Notes: generated from the sequence alone by a model not told the origin. A DNA stretch of 64,000 bases from Streptomyces broussonetiae (GCF_009796285.1 NZ_CP047020.1:4402001-4466000); one strand, 5' to 3'; numbered from the stretch's first letter, positions 1 to 8,708 are shown. A program made the numbers and translations.

Positions 1-877
1 CCTTCCGGGCCCGCTCGCTCGCGCTGAGCTGCCGGGGCACCCGCTCCGGGACGGCCGCGTCGATGGTGAGCACGTTCCAGTTGAGCGGCCGGCCGGCGAC
101 CGCGCTCATCTCCACGAGCAGGTCGATCTCGTCGTCGCTGAACTGGTCCAGGCACCCGGCGACGATCGCCTCGATCTGCGTGCCCTCGTGCTCGCCGACG
201 GCCCGGGACAGGGCGAGCAGTTCGGCGGGCCGGGCGTGCCGGGAGGCGACCGGCTGTCCGTCGCCGTCGGAGTGGGTGCTCGACTGGGTGGTGGACAGGC
301 CCCAGGCACCGGCGTCCATCGCCTCGTGCAGCAGCCGTACCATCCGCTCCAGTTGCTCCGCGTCGGGCTGCCCGCCCACGGCGTCCGGTCCCATCACATG
401 CCGGCGCAGCGCGCAGTGTCCGACCATGAAGCCGGCGTTGACGGCGATCCGTCCGTCGAGGGCGTCCAGGTACTCCCCGAAGGAGTTCCAGCTCCAGGGT
501 GCCCCCTCCTCCAGCGCCACCAGGGACATCCCCTCCACCTTGGCCATCATCCGCCGGGTGTAGTCGGCGTCCTGGGGCCGGGCGGGGTTGAGCGGGGCGA
601 GCGTGAACCCGCAGTTGCCGGCGGCGACCGTGGTCACCCCGTGGTTCAGCGAGGGCGTGGCGTAGGGGTCCCAGAAGAGCTGGGCGTCGTAGTGGGTGTG
701 CGGATCGACGAAGCCGGGGGTGAGGACGAGTCCCGTGGCGTCCTCGCTCGTGCGGGCCTCCTCGGTGATCCTGCCGACGGCGGCGATCCGGCCCTCGCGC
801 AGGCCGACGTCGGCGGTGAAGCCGGGCGCGCCGGTGCCGTCCACGACGGTGGCGCCCTTGATCAGGTGGTCCAGCAT
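1..877 (-). CDS. N-acyl-D-amino-acid deacylase family amidohydrolase (3' end outside window)
   Basis: The frame opens at ATG 877 and runs off the left edge, so the C-terminus is missing. The N-terminus has the small composite beta domain of cyclic amidohydrolases, followed by DPHTHYDAQLFWDP at about residues 65-78. That is the HxH metal-binding motif of the D-aminoacylase/D-hydantoinase group. The family hydrolyses amide bonds with one or two metal ions in the cytoplasm. The gene lies 15 bp after the luciferase-like gene, with GGAGGGGG ahead of the ATG, so the two are probably co-transcribed from the operator-bearing promoter near 2061-2104. The true substrate is unknown; in this setting it may be an amide or lactam intermediate. 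Confidence 0.85.
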   Translation of the reverse strand, partial: MLDHLIKGATVVDGTGAPGFTADVGLREGRIAAVGRITEEARTSEDATGLVLTPGFVDPHTHYDAQLFWDPYATPSLNHGVTTVAAGNCGFTLAPLNPARPQDADYTRRMMAKVEGMSLVALEEGAPWSWNSFGEYLDALDGRIAVNAGFMVGHCALRRHVMGPDAVGGQPDAEQLERMVRLLHEAMDAGAWGLSTTQSSTHSDGDGQPVASRHARPAELLALSRAVGEHEGTQIEAIVAGCLDQFSDDEIDLLVEMSAVAGRPLNWNVLTIDAAVPERVPRQLSASERARK

Positions 878-892
878 CCCTGCGCCCCCTCC

Positions 893-2011
893 TCAGACGG
901 CCTGACGGAACCGGGACGTCCGGTGCACGGGATCCGTGTCGATCCTGGGGATCACATGCTCACCGATCAGCCGGATCGTCTGCAGCGTCTCCTCCTTCGG
1001 CACCCCCACCGGCAGCCCGAAGCTCAGCTGGTCCGCCCCGGCCTGCTCCCAGCGCTTGCACTGGCGCAGCACCTCGTCCGGGTCGCCGCAGATCAGCAGC
1101 TCCTCCTCGATGAGCAGCTCCACGAACTCGGGTGTGTACTCGGGCAGCGTCTCGGGCCACACCGGGAAGCCCTCCGGCCGGGGGAAGGTGTCGTGGTACC
1201 GGAAGACCAGCGAGGGCAGGTAGTGCAGCCCGCCGCCCACCGCGATCTCGATCGCCTCGGCGTGGGTCGGCGCGCAGATCGCGGTGGTCGTCACCATCAC
1301 GTTGTCGTTGACGAAGTCCCCGACCGGCTCGGCGTTCACGACCGCCGTCTTGTACTGCTCCAGCACCCACTCCATGTCGGAGACCTTCTGGATGCTGAAG
1401 CCGAGCACGCCGAGCCCCTTCTGCGCGGCCATGGCGTACGACGCGGGCGACCCGGCCGCGTACCACATCGCCGGGTGGGACTTCCCGTACGGCTTCGGCA
1501 GGACCTTGCGCGGCGGCAGCTGCCAGTGCTTGCCCTGGAAGCCCGCGTACTCGTCCTGCAGCCACATCTTGGGGAACTCGGCGATCGTCTCCTCCCAGAT
1601 CTCCTTCGTGTAGTTCATGTCGGTGATGCCGGGCAGGAAGCCGAGGATCTCGTGCGAGCCCGCGCCCCGCCCGCTGCCGAACTCGAAGCGGCCCTCGCTG
1701 AGGTGGTCGAGCATGGCGACCTTCTCGGCCACCTTCACCGGGTGGTTGACCGGCGCGAGGGGGTTGAAGATGCCGGAGCCGAGATGGATCCGCTCCGTCG
1801 CGTGCGCCAGGTAGCCCAGGAACACGTCGTTGGCGGACAGGTGCGAGTACTCCTCCAGGAAGTGGTGCTCGGAGGCCCACGCGTACTTGAAGCCGGACTG
1901 GTCCGCCTGGATGACGTACTCGGTCTCCTCCATCAGCGCCTTGTGCTCGGCCAGCGGGTCGGTCTCGGCACGCTTTCCGACGTATCCCTGTACAAAGAGC
2001 CCGAATTCCAC
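893..2011 (-). CDS. LLM-class (bacterial luciferase-like) flavin-dependent oxidoreductase
   Basis: A 372-residue protein of the luciferase-like TIM-barrel family, starting MEFGLFVQGYVGKRAETDP. Family landmarks are SEHHFLEEYSHLSANDVFLG (about residues 48-67), IHLGSGIFNPLAPVNHPVKV and FEFGSGRGAGSHEILGF, which resemble FMN-dependent monooxygenases rather than the shorter F420 group. Members use FMNH2 and O2 to oxygenate or dehydrogenate small organic substrates. GTG 2011 is chosen because GGGAAGG lies about 9 nt upstream. The operator pair at 2061-2104 sits just upstream. The flavin reductase encoded at 30571 could supply reduced flavin; that link is inferred. Confidence 0.88.
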   Translation of the reverse strand: MEFGLFVQGYVGKRAETDPLAEHKALMEETEYVIQADQSGFKYAWASEHHFLEEYSHLSANDVFLGYLAHATERIHLGSGIFNPLAPVNHPVKVAEKVAMLDHLSEGRFEFGSGRGAGSHEILGFLPGITDMNYTKEIWEETIAEFPKMWLQDEYAGFQGKHWQLPPRKVLPKPYGKSHPAMWYAAGSPASYAMAAQKGLGVLGFSIQKVSDMEWVLEQYKTAVVNAEPVGDFVNDNVMVTTTAICAPTHAEAIEIAVGGGLHYLPSLVFRYHDTFPRPEGFPVWPETLPEYTPEFVELLIEEELLICGDPDEVLRQCKRWEQAGADQLSFGLPVGVPKEETLQTIRLIGEHVIPRIDTDPVHRTSRFRQAV

Positions 2012-2060
2012 GGCGGTTCACCTTCCCGGTCCAGGTGCTCGGTGCGAGTGCCTCAAACTT

Positions 2061-2104
2061 TCTGACGTAGCGTCAGATTCGTCAATAGATGACGATCCGT
2101 CAGA
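2061..2104. promoter_or_regulatory. Paired palindromic operators (sites A1, A2)
   Basis: A1 is TCTGACGTAGCGTCAGA at 2061-2077, a perfect 7-3-7 palindrome. A2 is ATGACGATCCGTCAG at 2089-2103, with one core mismatch. The centres are 27 bp apart. A1 lies 50 bp upstream of the luciferase-like start at 2011, and A2 overlaps the stop codon of the preceding SDR gene. The same palindrome recurs at eight other promoter regions of this window. The binding protein is not known. Confidence 0.75.
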
Positions 2105-2870
2105 TGACGCTGACCCCGGCCAGCCAGCCCCCGTCGATCACGAACGGCTGCCCGGTGATGTACGAGGAGTCCTGCGAGGTGAGGAAGAGCGCCAGCCGGG
2201 CCACCTCCTCCGGCCGGCCGACCCGGCCGAGCGGCACGAGCTTGCGGTACAGCTCGTCCAGCGCGCGGCTCATCTCCTCCGGGTCTGCGTCCGGGTCCAG
2301 CCGCGCAGGGTTGGACATCGCGGTGTCGATGGCGCCGGGGCAGATCGCGTTGACCCGGATGCCCCGGTCCGCCAGCTCCAGCGCCGCCACCCGGGTCAGA
2401 CCGAGCACGGCGTGCTTGGTCGCGCTGTAGCTGCCGACGGCCGCCATGCCGGTGATTGCCGTGTAGGAGGCGGTGTTGACGATGGTCCCGCCGTCGGCCA
2501 GCTCCGGCGCCAGCGTCTTCATGCCCAGGAAGCAGCCGACCTGATTGACCTGCACGACCTGCATGAACTCGTCCAGCGGAGTGTCCACGAGGGCGTTGAA
2601 GCGCAGGATGCCCGCGTTGTTGACGAGCCCGTCGATGCGCCCGTACGCCGCCTTCACGGCCCCGACGGCCTCCCGCCAGCCGTCCTCCTCGCGCACGTCG
2701 AGGTGGACGTACAACGCGCCGATCTCCTCGGCCAGGGCCTCGCCCTGCTCGTCCAGCACGTCGGCCACGGCCACCCGGGCGCCCTCCGCCCGGAAGAGCC
2801 GTGCCTCCTGCTCGCCCTGCCCGCGCGCCGCCCCGGTGATGACGACGACGCGCCCGTCCAGCTTGCCCAT
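2100..2870 (-). CDS. SDR family oxidoreductase, hydroxysteroid-dehydrogenase type
   Basis: A 256-residue classical short-chain dehydrogenase. It shows the NAD(P)-binding TGAARGQG (about residues 12-19), an acidic residue after beta-2 (VADV) suggesting NAD preference, NNAG at about 87-90, and the catalytic Ser with YSATK around 150. Length and the TGAARGQG variant match the Streptomyces 3-alpha/20-beta-hydroxysteroid dehydrogenase subgroup, so an alicyclic alcohol/ketone substrate is plausible. It follows the F420-type oxidoreductase gene by 9 bp, with GGAGGGGG before its ATG. It is the third gene of the operon reading from the operator at 5053. Confidence 0.9.
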   Translation of the reverse strand: MGKLDGRVVVITGAARGQGEQEARLFRAEGARVAVADVLDEQGEALAEEIGALYVHLDVREEDGWREAVGAVKAAYGRIDGLVNNAGILRFNALVDTPLDEFMQVVQVNQVGCFLGMKTLAPELADGGTIVNTASYTAITGMAAVGSYSATKHAVLGLTRVAALELADRGIRVNAICPGAIDTAMSNPARLDPDADPEEMSRALDELYRKLVPLGRVGRPEEVARLALFLTSQDSSYITGQPFVIDGGWLAGVSVI

Positions 2871-2879
2871 GCCCCCTCC

Positions 2880-3803
2880 TCAGTCCAGCCGTGGTGCGAC
2901 CTCGGCCGCGAACGCGCCGATCTGGTCGATGAGTTCACTGCGGTCCCGGCTGCGGAACCGCACCTGGATCCGGTCCACGCCCATCGCCGCGTACGCCCGC
3001 AGCGACGCGGCGATCTCCTCCGGCGCCCCGGTGAGGGTCCGCCGGCCGACCTCCCAGCCGGCCCGCCCGACGTACAGCGGCTCGGTGATGGCCCCGACGG
3101 TGAACGGCCCCGCCACGCCCCGGTCCGCGCGCAGGCGGCGGATGCGGGCGATCTGCGCGGGCAGCCGGTCGCGCGGATCGCCCTGCGGCAGCCACCCGTC
3201 ACCCTTGAGTGCGGCCCGGCGTACGGCGGGGGGCGAGGAGCCGCCGACCCAGAGCGGGACCCGCCGCTGGGCGGGCCGGGGCCGCTGGCCGAGGCCGGAG
3301 AAGTCGTAGACCTTGCCGTGGTGCTCGGGGAACTCCTCCGGGCCGAGTGCGGCCCGCAGCGCGTCGATCGTCTCGTCCAGAACGGCCCCGCGCCGCTCGA
3401 AGTCCGCGCCGAGCGCGTCGAACTCCTCCCGTACGTGCCCCGCACCCACCCCGAGGACCAGCCGCCCGCCGGAGAGGTGGTCCACGGTGGCGTACTGCTT
3501 GGCGGTGATCAGCGGGTGCCGCAGGCCCACGACGGCCACATGGCTGAGCAGGCGCACCCGCTCGGTGACGGCGGCGAGGTGGGCGAGGGTGGCGACGGGG
3601 TCGTACCAGACCGTGCTCATGGCCGGGGCGAGCCGGCGCGGCACCGCCACGTGGTCGCAGACCGCGAGGTAGTCGAACCCGGCCCGGTCCGCGGCCCGCG
3701 CGACGGCCACCAGGTCCGCCGGCCCGGCCGCGTCCTCCCAGCGCTCGGCGTACAGGGTGCTCTGCGACTGGACGGGCAGCTGGATGCCGTACGCGAGGCT
3801 CAC
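2880..3803 (-). CDS. LLM-class F420-dependent oxidoreductase
   Basis: A luciferase-like TIM-barrel protein of about 307 residues. Motifs include AGFDYLAVCDHVAVPRRLAP, VRLLSHVAVVGLRHPLITAKQ, LVLGVGAGHVREEFDALGA and PLWVGGSSPPAVRRAA, typical of actinobacterial probable-F420-dependent oxidoreductases. These transfer hydride between F420H2 and an organic substrate. I chose GTG 3803: it overlaps the upstream stop as GTGA and has GTGGAGGGGG 6-15 nt before it. A start at 3818 is also open but has a poorer context. It is translationally coupled to the amidohydrolase gene. Similar genes occur in mycobacterial steroid clusters (for example Rv3520c, from memory). Confidence 0.87.
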   Translation of the reverse strand: MSLAYGIQLPVQSQSTLYAERWEDAAGPADLVAVARAADRAGFDYLAVCDHVAVPRRLAPAMSTVWYDPVATLAHLAAVTERVRLLSHVAVVGLRHPLITAKQYATVDHLSGGRLVLGVGAGHVREEFDALGADFERRGAVLDETIDALRAALGPEEFPEHHGKVYDFSGLGQRPRPAQRRVPLWVGGSSPPAVRRAALKGDGWLPQGDPRDRLPAQIARIRRLRADRGVAGPFTVGAITEPLYVGRAGWEVGRRTLTGAPEEIAASLRAYAAMGVDRIQVRFRSRDRSELIDQIGAFAAEVAPRLD

Positions 3804-5032
3804 CTCGGCCCCCTCCACAGCCCGTCCTGCGTCAGCCCCAGCAGCTCGATGGCGTTGCCGCGCACGATCCGCTCGACCACGTCGGCCGGCAGATGCCCCA
3901 TCTGCGCCTCACCGACCTCGCGGGACTTGGGCCAGGTCGAGTCGGAGTGCGGGTAGTCGGTCTCGTACAGGACGTTGCCGACGCCGATGGAGTCGAGGTT
4001 CCTCAGGCCGAAGGCGTCGTCGAAGAAGCAGCCGTAGACGTGCTCGGCGAACAGCTCCGAGGGCGGCCGGAGCACCTTGCCGGCGACCCCGCCCCAGCCC
4101 CGGTTCTCCTCCCAGACCACGTCGGCCCGCTCGAGGATGTACGGGATCCAGCCGATCTGCCCCTCCGCGTACATGACCCTGAGGTTCGAAAAGCGTTCGA
4201 ACTTGCCGCTCATCAGCCAGTCGACCATCGAGAAGCAGCAGTTGGCGAAGGTGATGGTGGAGCCGACGGCGGGCGGGGCGTCGGCGGAGGTGGAGGGCAT
4301 CCTGCTGCTGGAGCCGATGTGCATGGCGACGACCGTGCCGGTCTCGTCGCAGGCCGCGAGGAACGGGTCCCAGTCGTCGGTGTGGACGGACGGCAGGCCG
4401 AGGTGCGGGGGTATCTCGGAGAAGGCGACGGCCCGCACCCCGCGTGCCGCGTTGCGCCGTACCTCCTCGGCGGCCAGGTGGGCGTCCCACAGGGGGATGA
4501 GCGTGAGCGGTATCAGGCGCCCGTGCGCCTCGGGCCCGCACCACTCCTCCACCATCCAGTCGTTGTAGGCGCGCACGCACAGCAGCGCCAGCTCGCGGTC
4601 GCGGGCCTCGGTGAAGGTCTGGCCGCAGAAGCGGGGGAAGGTGGGGAAACAGAGCGCGGACCGGACGTGGTTGACGTCCATGTCGGCGAGCCGGGCGGGG
4701 ACGTCGTACGACCCGGCGCGCATCTGTTCGTAGGTGATGACCTCGAGCTTCACCTCGTCGCGGTCGACCCCGACGGCGGTGTCGAGCCGGGTGAGCGGCC
4801 GGCGCAGGTCCTCGTAGGCCCACCAGTCGCCCAGAGGCCCGTCGGTACTGCCGGGCTCACCCATGACGGGCCTGAAACGTCCGCCGAGGAAGGTCATCTC
4901 CTTCAGCGGGGCGCGCACGATCCGGGGCCCGGTGTCCAGGTACTTCTTCGGCAGCCGCTCCTGCCAGACGGTGGCGGGCTCCACGGTGTGGTCGTCGACG
5001 GAGATGATCAGCGGGAACTGTGGTGTCTCCAT
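3800..5032 (-). CDS. Amidohydrolase-2 family protein (paralogue of the gene at 42473)
   Basis: About 410 residues of the amidohydrolase-2/ACMSD-like TIM-barrel family. Features are IISVDDHTVEP near the N-terminus, FPTFPRFCGQTF, AYNDWMVEEWC, the metal-site segment MHIGSSS, and ETDYPHSDSTWP near the end. Members are metal-dependent hydrolases or decarboxylases, and several work in aromatic or alicyclic acid breakdown. ATG 5032 has GTGAGG just upstream; a GTG three codons earlier (5041) is possible. It is the first gene of an operon with the F420 oxidoreductase and the SDR, 21 bp from an operator. The protein encoded at 42473 shares long identical blocks, so the two are clear paralogues in separate operons. 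Confidence 0.88.
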   Translation of the reverse strand: METPQFPLIISVDDHTVEPATVWQERLPKKYLDTGPRIVRAPLKEMTFLGGRFRPVMGEPGSTDGPLGDWWAYEDLRRPLTRLDTAVGVDRDEVKLEVITYEQMRAGSYDVPARLADMDVNHVRSALCFPTFPRFCGQTFTEARDRELALLCVRAYNDWMVEEWCGPEAHGRLIPLTLIPLWDAHLAAEEVRRNAARGVRAVAFSEIPPHLGLPSVHTDDWDPFLAACDETGTVVAMHIGSSSRMPSTSADAPPAVGSTITFANCCFSMVDWLMSGKFERFSNLRVMYAEGQIGWIPYILERADVVWEENRGWGGVAGKVLRPPSELFAEHVYGCFFDDAFGLRNLDSIGVGNVLYETDYPHSDSTWPKSREVGEAQMGHLPADVVERIVRGNAIELLGLTQDGLWRGPR

Positions 5033-5052
5033 GAGCCTCACGGTAGCGCCGA

Positions 5053-5069
5053 TCTGACGGTCCGTCAGC
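5053..5069. promoter_or_regulatory. Palindromic operator (site B)
   Basis: TCTGACGGTCCGTCAGC has a perfect core CTGACG-N3-CGTCAG. It lies 21 bp upstream of the amidohydrolase start at 5032 and 164 bp upstream of the divergent afsR start. It probably controls the leftward operon; an effect on afsR is possible but not shown. Confidence 0.75.
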
Positions 5070-5232
5070 TAGTCGTGGCGCAGTGGTGTCCGGCCTCCGG
5101 GTGCGAAGACCGTGTGAGGGCCTTGTGTGCTCGGACGTGCCGGTCTGTGATCGGCGTCTCCCACGGCTGACGCAACCGCCCGGAACAAGGCAAACTGACG
5201 GGGTTGTTCGTGATGCCGAGGGGGACGAACGC

Positions 5233-8211
5233 ATGGACGGTGGGCCGCGAGTGCCTGAGCAGCGGCGTCCCGGCTCCGTGACCGTCACGGAGCAGGAGGC
5301 GCTGCGGTTCGGCGTGCTCGGTCCGGTGCGGGCCTGGCGCGGCGCGGAGCAGATCGGCACGGGCTCCCCACAGCAGCGTGCGCTGCTGGCCGCCCTGCTG
5401 CTGCGCGAGGGCCGGACGGCGACGGCGGCGGAACTCATCGACGCCCTCTGGGGCCCCGAGCCCCCGTCGCAGGCCCTGGCGGCCCTGCGCACGTACGCGT
5501 CGCGCCTGCGCAAGATCCTGGACCCCGGCGTGCTGGTCAGCGAGTCCGGCGGCTATGCGATCCGCGGGCTCGGCGAGGGCGCCCTGGACCTGGCCGAGGC
5601 CCAGGAACGGGCGGCACAGGCGGAGAAGGCCCGGGGCACGGGCGACCTCTACCGGGCCCGCGATCTGCTGAACGAGGCCCTCGGCCACTGGGACGGCGAG
5701 CCCCTGGCGGGCGTCCCCGGGCCGTACGCCGAGACCCAGCGGGTCCGCCTGGAGGAGTGGCGCCTCGGGCTGCTGGAGTCCCGCCTGGACATGGACCTGG
5801 AGCAGGGCTGCCACGCGGAGGCGGTCTCGGAGCTGACGGCACTGACGGCCGCGCACCCCCTGCGGGAGCGGCTGCGCGAGCTGCTGATGCTCGCCCTGTA
5901 CCGCAGCGGGCGGCAGGCGGAGGCCCTCGCGGTCTACGCCGACACCCGCCGCCTGCTGGCCGAGGAGCTGGGGGTGGACCCCCGCCCGGGCCTGCGGGAG
6001 CTGCAGCAGCGCATCCTCCGCGCGGACCCGGCGCTGGCGGAACCGTCCTCGCCCGCGACGGAACCTCCGGTGACGGCCGTCCGCCCGGCCCAGCTCCCGG
6101 CGTCGGTCCCCGACTTCACGGGCCGCAGCGGCTTCGTCTCCGAGCTGAGCGAGGTGCTGTCCTCGGCGTCGGTGTCCGCCGACGCCGCGGGCCGGGTGAT
6201 GGCGGTGTCGGCGCTGGCGGGCATCGGCGGCGTGGGCAAGACGACACTCGCGGTGCACGTGGCGCACCGGGCCCGTGCGGCCTTCCCCGACGGCCAGCTG
6301 TACGTGGACCTCCAGGGGGCCGGCCCCCGCCCGGCCGAGCCGGAGACGGTGCTGGGCGCCTTCCTGCGCGCGCTGGGTACGGCGGACTCGGCGGTCCCCG
6401 ACTCGTTGGAGGAGCGGGCCGCGCTCTACCGCTCGGTCCTGGACGGCCGCCGGGTGCTGGTCCTGCTGGACAACGCCAAGGACGCGGCCCAGGTACGTCC
6501 GCTGCTGCCGGGAACGGAGGGCTGCGCGGCGCTGGTGACGTCCCGCGTGCGCATGGTCGACCTGGCCGGGGCCCATCTGGTGGACCTGGACGTGATGTCC
6601 CCCGACGAGGCGCTGGCGCTGTTCACGAAGATAGTCGGCGAGGAACGGGTGGCGGCGGAGCGCGAACCGGCCCTGGACGTGGTCGCTGCCTGCGGCTTCC
6701 TCCCGCTGGCGATCCGCATCGCGGCCTCCCGCCTGGCGGCCCGCCGCACCTGGACCGTCTCGGTCCTGGCGGCGAAGCTGGCGGACGAGCGCCGGCGGCT
6801 GGACGAGTTGCAGGCCGGCGACCTGGCGGTGAAGGCGACCTTCGAACTGGGCTACGGCCAGCTGGAACCGGCCCAGGCCCGCGCGTTTCGCCTGCTGGGC
6901 CTGGCCGACGGCCCGGACATCTCCCTGGCCGCGGCGGCGGCGGCCCTGGACCTCGCGGCGGAGGACACGGAGGACCTCCTGGAGTCCCTGGTGGACACGT
7001 CCCTGCTGGAGTCCGCCGCCCCCGGCCGCTACCGCTTCCACGACCTGGTCCGGCTCTACGCGCGCGCATGCGCGGAACGCGACGAACAGCCGCCGAGCGA
7101 GCGCGAGGCCGCGATGTCGCGGCTGCTGGACTTCTACCTGGCCACGGCGGCACAGGTGTACGCGATCGAGCGCCCGGGCGACCGGCTCGTCGACCACATG
7201 GAGCCGACCGAGTATCCGGGGCTGCGGTTCGAGGAGCGGCACCTGGCTCAGGACTGGCTGTACGCGGAGGCGATCTGCCTGCTCGCCTGCGTGCGCCAGA
7301 ACGCGGCCGGCCCCGCGACCCTGGCCAGGGCCATCGACCTGCTGTGGGCAGCGCACGACCTGTCGGAATCGGGGGCCAACTCCAGGGAGTACGAGGCCAC
7401 GGCGAACGCGCTGCTGGACGCCGCCCGGTCGATGGGGCTCGCACGCGCCGAGGCCAGGGCCCTCACGACTCTGGTCAACGTGCACCACGTGGGCGGCCGG
7501 TTCGAGCTGGCCGACCAGGAGGCGGAGCGCGCGACACTCCTCGCGCAGGAGGCCGGCGACCTGCCGCCCGTCTGCTGGACCCGCAACGCCCGGGGCATCA
7601 TCGCGCTCTACCAGAACCGTCACGAGGACGGCGAGGAACACCTCTCACAGGCCATCGAGCACTTCCGCATCCTGGGCGACCGCCCCGGCGAGGCCAGCGC
7701 CCTGTGCAACCTCTCGCGCATCCATCTGGCCACCGGCCGCACGACGAGCGCCGTCGCACTCGCACAGCAGGGCATCGAGATCTACGACGCCATGGGCAAC
7801 TCCATGCGCGGCGCCAACGCCCGCTACGCGCTGGGGCTCGCGCTCACCCAGAGCGGCGAACTGCGGTCCGCGACCGACCGGCTCCAGGAAGCCCTCGGCG
7901 TGTTCCGCGACAGCCGGCAGCGCCTGTGGGAAGGCATGAGCCTGTTCCGCCTGGCCGAGGTGGATCTCGTGGCCGGACACCCGGCGCAGGCGGCCGCCAA
8001 CGCCGAGATGGCGCTCACCGTGCTGCGCGGCATCGGCGGGGAGTGGCGTCGGGGCAACGTCCTGACGGTCCTGGGTCGTGCGCTGGCGGGCATCGGGCAG
8101 CACGGCCGCGCCCAGGTCTGCTGGCAGGAAGCCGTGCGCGTCTACGACGAGTTGGGCTCGCCCGAAGCCGCGGACGTACGCGCGCTGCTGCACCCCGCCC
8201 AGGCGGCCTGA
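5233..8211 (+). CDS. afsR: AfsR, SARP-family pleiotropic regulator with NB-ARC and TPR domains
   Basis: A 992-residue protein, matching the length of S. coelicolor AfsR (993 from memory). Order: OmpR-type winged helix (about 24-112), bacterial transcriptional activator domain (about 115-260), NB-ARC ATPase with P-loop GIGGVGKTT near 331-339 and Walker B VLVLLDNAKD, then a long TPR region (about 700-980). AfsR binds direct repeats in the afsS promoter and recruits RNA polymerase. It is phosphorylated by AfsK and other Ser/Thr kinases, which raises its DNA-binding and ATPase activity. Start ATG 5233 has GAGGGGG about 9 nt upstream. afsS follows, and afsK is at 13170 rather than next to afsS. 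Confidence 0.94.
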   Translation: MDGGPRVPEQRRPGSVTVTEQEALRFGVLGPVRAWRGAEQIGTGSPQQRALLAALLLREGRTATAAELIDALWGPEPPSQALAALRTYASRLRKILDPGVLVSESGGYAIRGLGEGALDLAEAQERAAQAEKARGTGDLYRARDLLNEALGHWDGEPLAGVPGPYAETQRVRLEEWRLGLLESRLDMDLEQGCHAEAVSELTALTAAHPLRERLRELLMLALYRSGRQAEALAVYADTRRLLAEELGVDPRPGLRELQQRILRADPALAEPSSPATEPPVTAVRPAQLPASVPDFTGRSGFVSELSEVLSSASVSADAAGRVMAVSALAGIGGVGKTTLAVHVAHRARAAFPDGQLYVDLQGAGPRPAEPETVLGAFLRALGTADSAVPDSLEERAALYRSVLDGRRVLVLLDNAKDAAQVRPLLPGTEGCAALVTSRVRMVDLAGAHLVDLDVMSPDEALALFTKIVGEERVAAEREPALDVVAACGFLPLAIRIAASRLAARRTWTVSVLAAKLADERRRLDELQAGDLAVKATFELGYGQLEPAQARAFRLLGLADGPDISLAAAAAALDLAAEDTEDLLESLVDTSLLESAAPGRYRFHDLVRLYARACAERDEQPPSEREAAMSRLLDFYLATAAQVYAIERPGDRLVDHMEPTEYPGLRFEERHLAQDWLYAEAICLLACVRQNAAGPATLARAIDLLWAAHDLSESGANSREYEATANALLDAARSMGLARAEARALTTLVNVHHVGGRFELADQEAERATLLAQEAGDLPPVCWTRNARGIIALYQNRHEDGEEHLSQAIEHFRILGDRPGEASALCNLSRIHLATGRTTSAVALAQQGIEIYDAMGNSMRGANARYALGLALTQSGELRSATDRLQEALGVFRDSRQRLWEGMSLFRLAEVDLVAGHPAQAAANAEMALTVLRGIGGEWRRGNVLTVLGRALAGIGQHGRAQVCWQEAVRVYDELGSPEAADVRALLHPAQAA

Positions 8212-8223
8212 CCCTGGGCGGCA

Positions 8224-8241
8224 CGTTCATCATTCGTTTAT
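8224..8241 (+). promoter_or_regulatory. 11-bp direct repeat, probable AfsR/PhoP-type binding site of afsS
   Basis: CGTTCAT (8224-8230) and CGTTTAT (8235-8241) are repeated with an 11-bp period just after the afsR stop. SARPs such as AfsR bind 11-bp-spaced direct repeats overlapping the -35 region, and the afsS promoter is the known AfsR target in S. coelicolor. PhoP boxes share the GTTCA core and overlap this site there. The assignment rests on the repeat and its position. I cannot place the -10 hexamer with confidence. Confidence 0.6.
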
Positions 8242-8337
8242 CGCCCCGCGTCATCCTCGAAGCAGTCGATCCGCCGCGTCGGGGGGCAGGCGGGTCACTG
8301 GAGAGGCCCTCGCACTGACGAACTAGGGTGAGCGGCC

Positions 8338-8387
8338 CGGCTGATCCGTCCGGTCACGCCCGGGGGAGTGACCGGACGGATCAGCCG
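8338..8387 (+). other. Large hairpin in the afsR-afsS intergenic leader
   Basis: The arms 8338-8357 and 8368-8387 are perfectly complementary over 20 bp (left arm CGGCTGATCCGTCCGGTCAC), separated by a 10-base purine-rich loop. The hairpin ends about 22 bases before the afsS ribosome site AAGGAG. It could terminate the afsR transcript or act as a 5'-leader structure for afsS. No T-run follows. Confidence 0.6.
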
Positions 8388-8426
8388 ATCCAGCTACTCG
8401 CACCGTCTCAAGGAGAGTTGACGCAC

Positions 8427-8612
8427 ATGAGTGACGAGGTCAAGCCTCAGGACCTGCACGCCACCGGCACGAAGGACGCGGCGGTGAAGCCCGACGACCT
8501 GCACGCCACGGACGCGAAGGCGTCGCCCCAGGACCTGCACGCCACCGACGAGCCCGTCGAGACCATGGACCTGCACGCCACGTCGGAGCCCTTCACGCCG
8601 ACCAAGTCCTGA
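8427..8612 (+). CDS. afsS: AfsS (AfsR2), small sigma-like activator protein
   Basis: A 61-residue acidic protein made almost wholly of a repeated unit: PQDLHATG, PDDLHATD, PQDLHATD and TMDLHATS. S. coelicolor AfsS is a 63-residue sigma-like protein with repeats of this kind, encoded directly after afsR, and its overexpression stimulates antibiotic production. ATG 8427 has a strong AAGGAGAG about 10 nt upstream. It is expected to be transcribed from an AfsR-dependent promoter at the direct repeat 8224-8241. A 13-bp hairpin closes the unit downstream. Its mode of action is unknown in the family. Confidence 0.9.
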   Translation: MSDEVKPQDLHATGTKDAAVKPDDLHATDAKASPQDLHATDEPVETMDLHATSEPFTPTKS

Positions 8613-8632
8613 CCCTTCGCACACGGGGGAAC

Positions 8633-8669
8633 CGGCCGCGACGGCGCCGAGGGGGAGCCGTCGCGGCCG
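8633..8669. terminator. Rho-independent-like hairpin between afsS and the CoA ligase
   Basis: The arms 8633-8645 and 8657-8669 pair over 13 bp (CGGCCGCGACGGC) around an 11-base loop. It lies between convergent genes and probably ends transcripts from both sides. No U-tract, as is usual in Streptomyces. Confidence 0.6.
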
Positions 8670-8708
8670 TGGTGTGTCCGGTGCCGCCGTCGCGGCCACG
8701 GCGGCCGG

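Noticed and set aside
5065-7641. 858-codon antisense frame opposite afsR
   Set aside because: Composition is typical of an antisense shadow in high-GC DNA, and afsR is strongly supported on the other strand.
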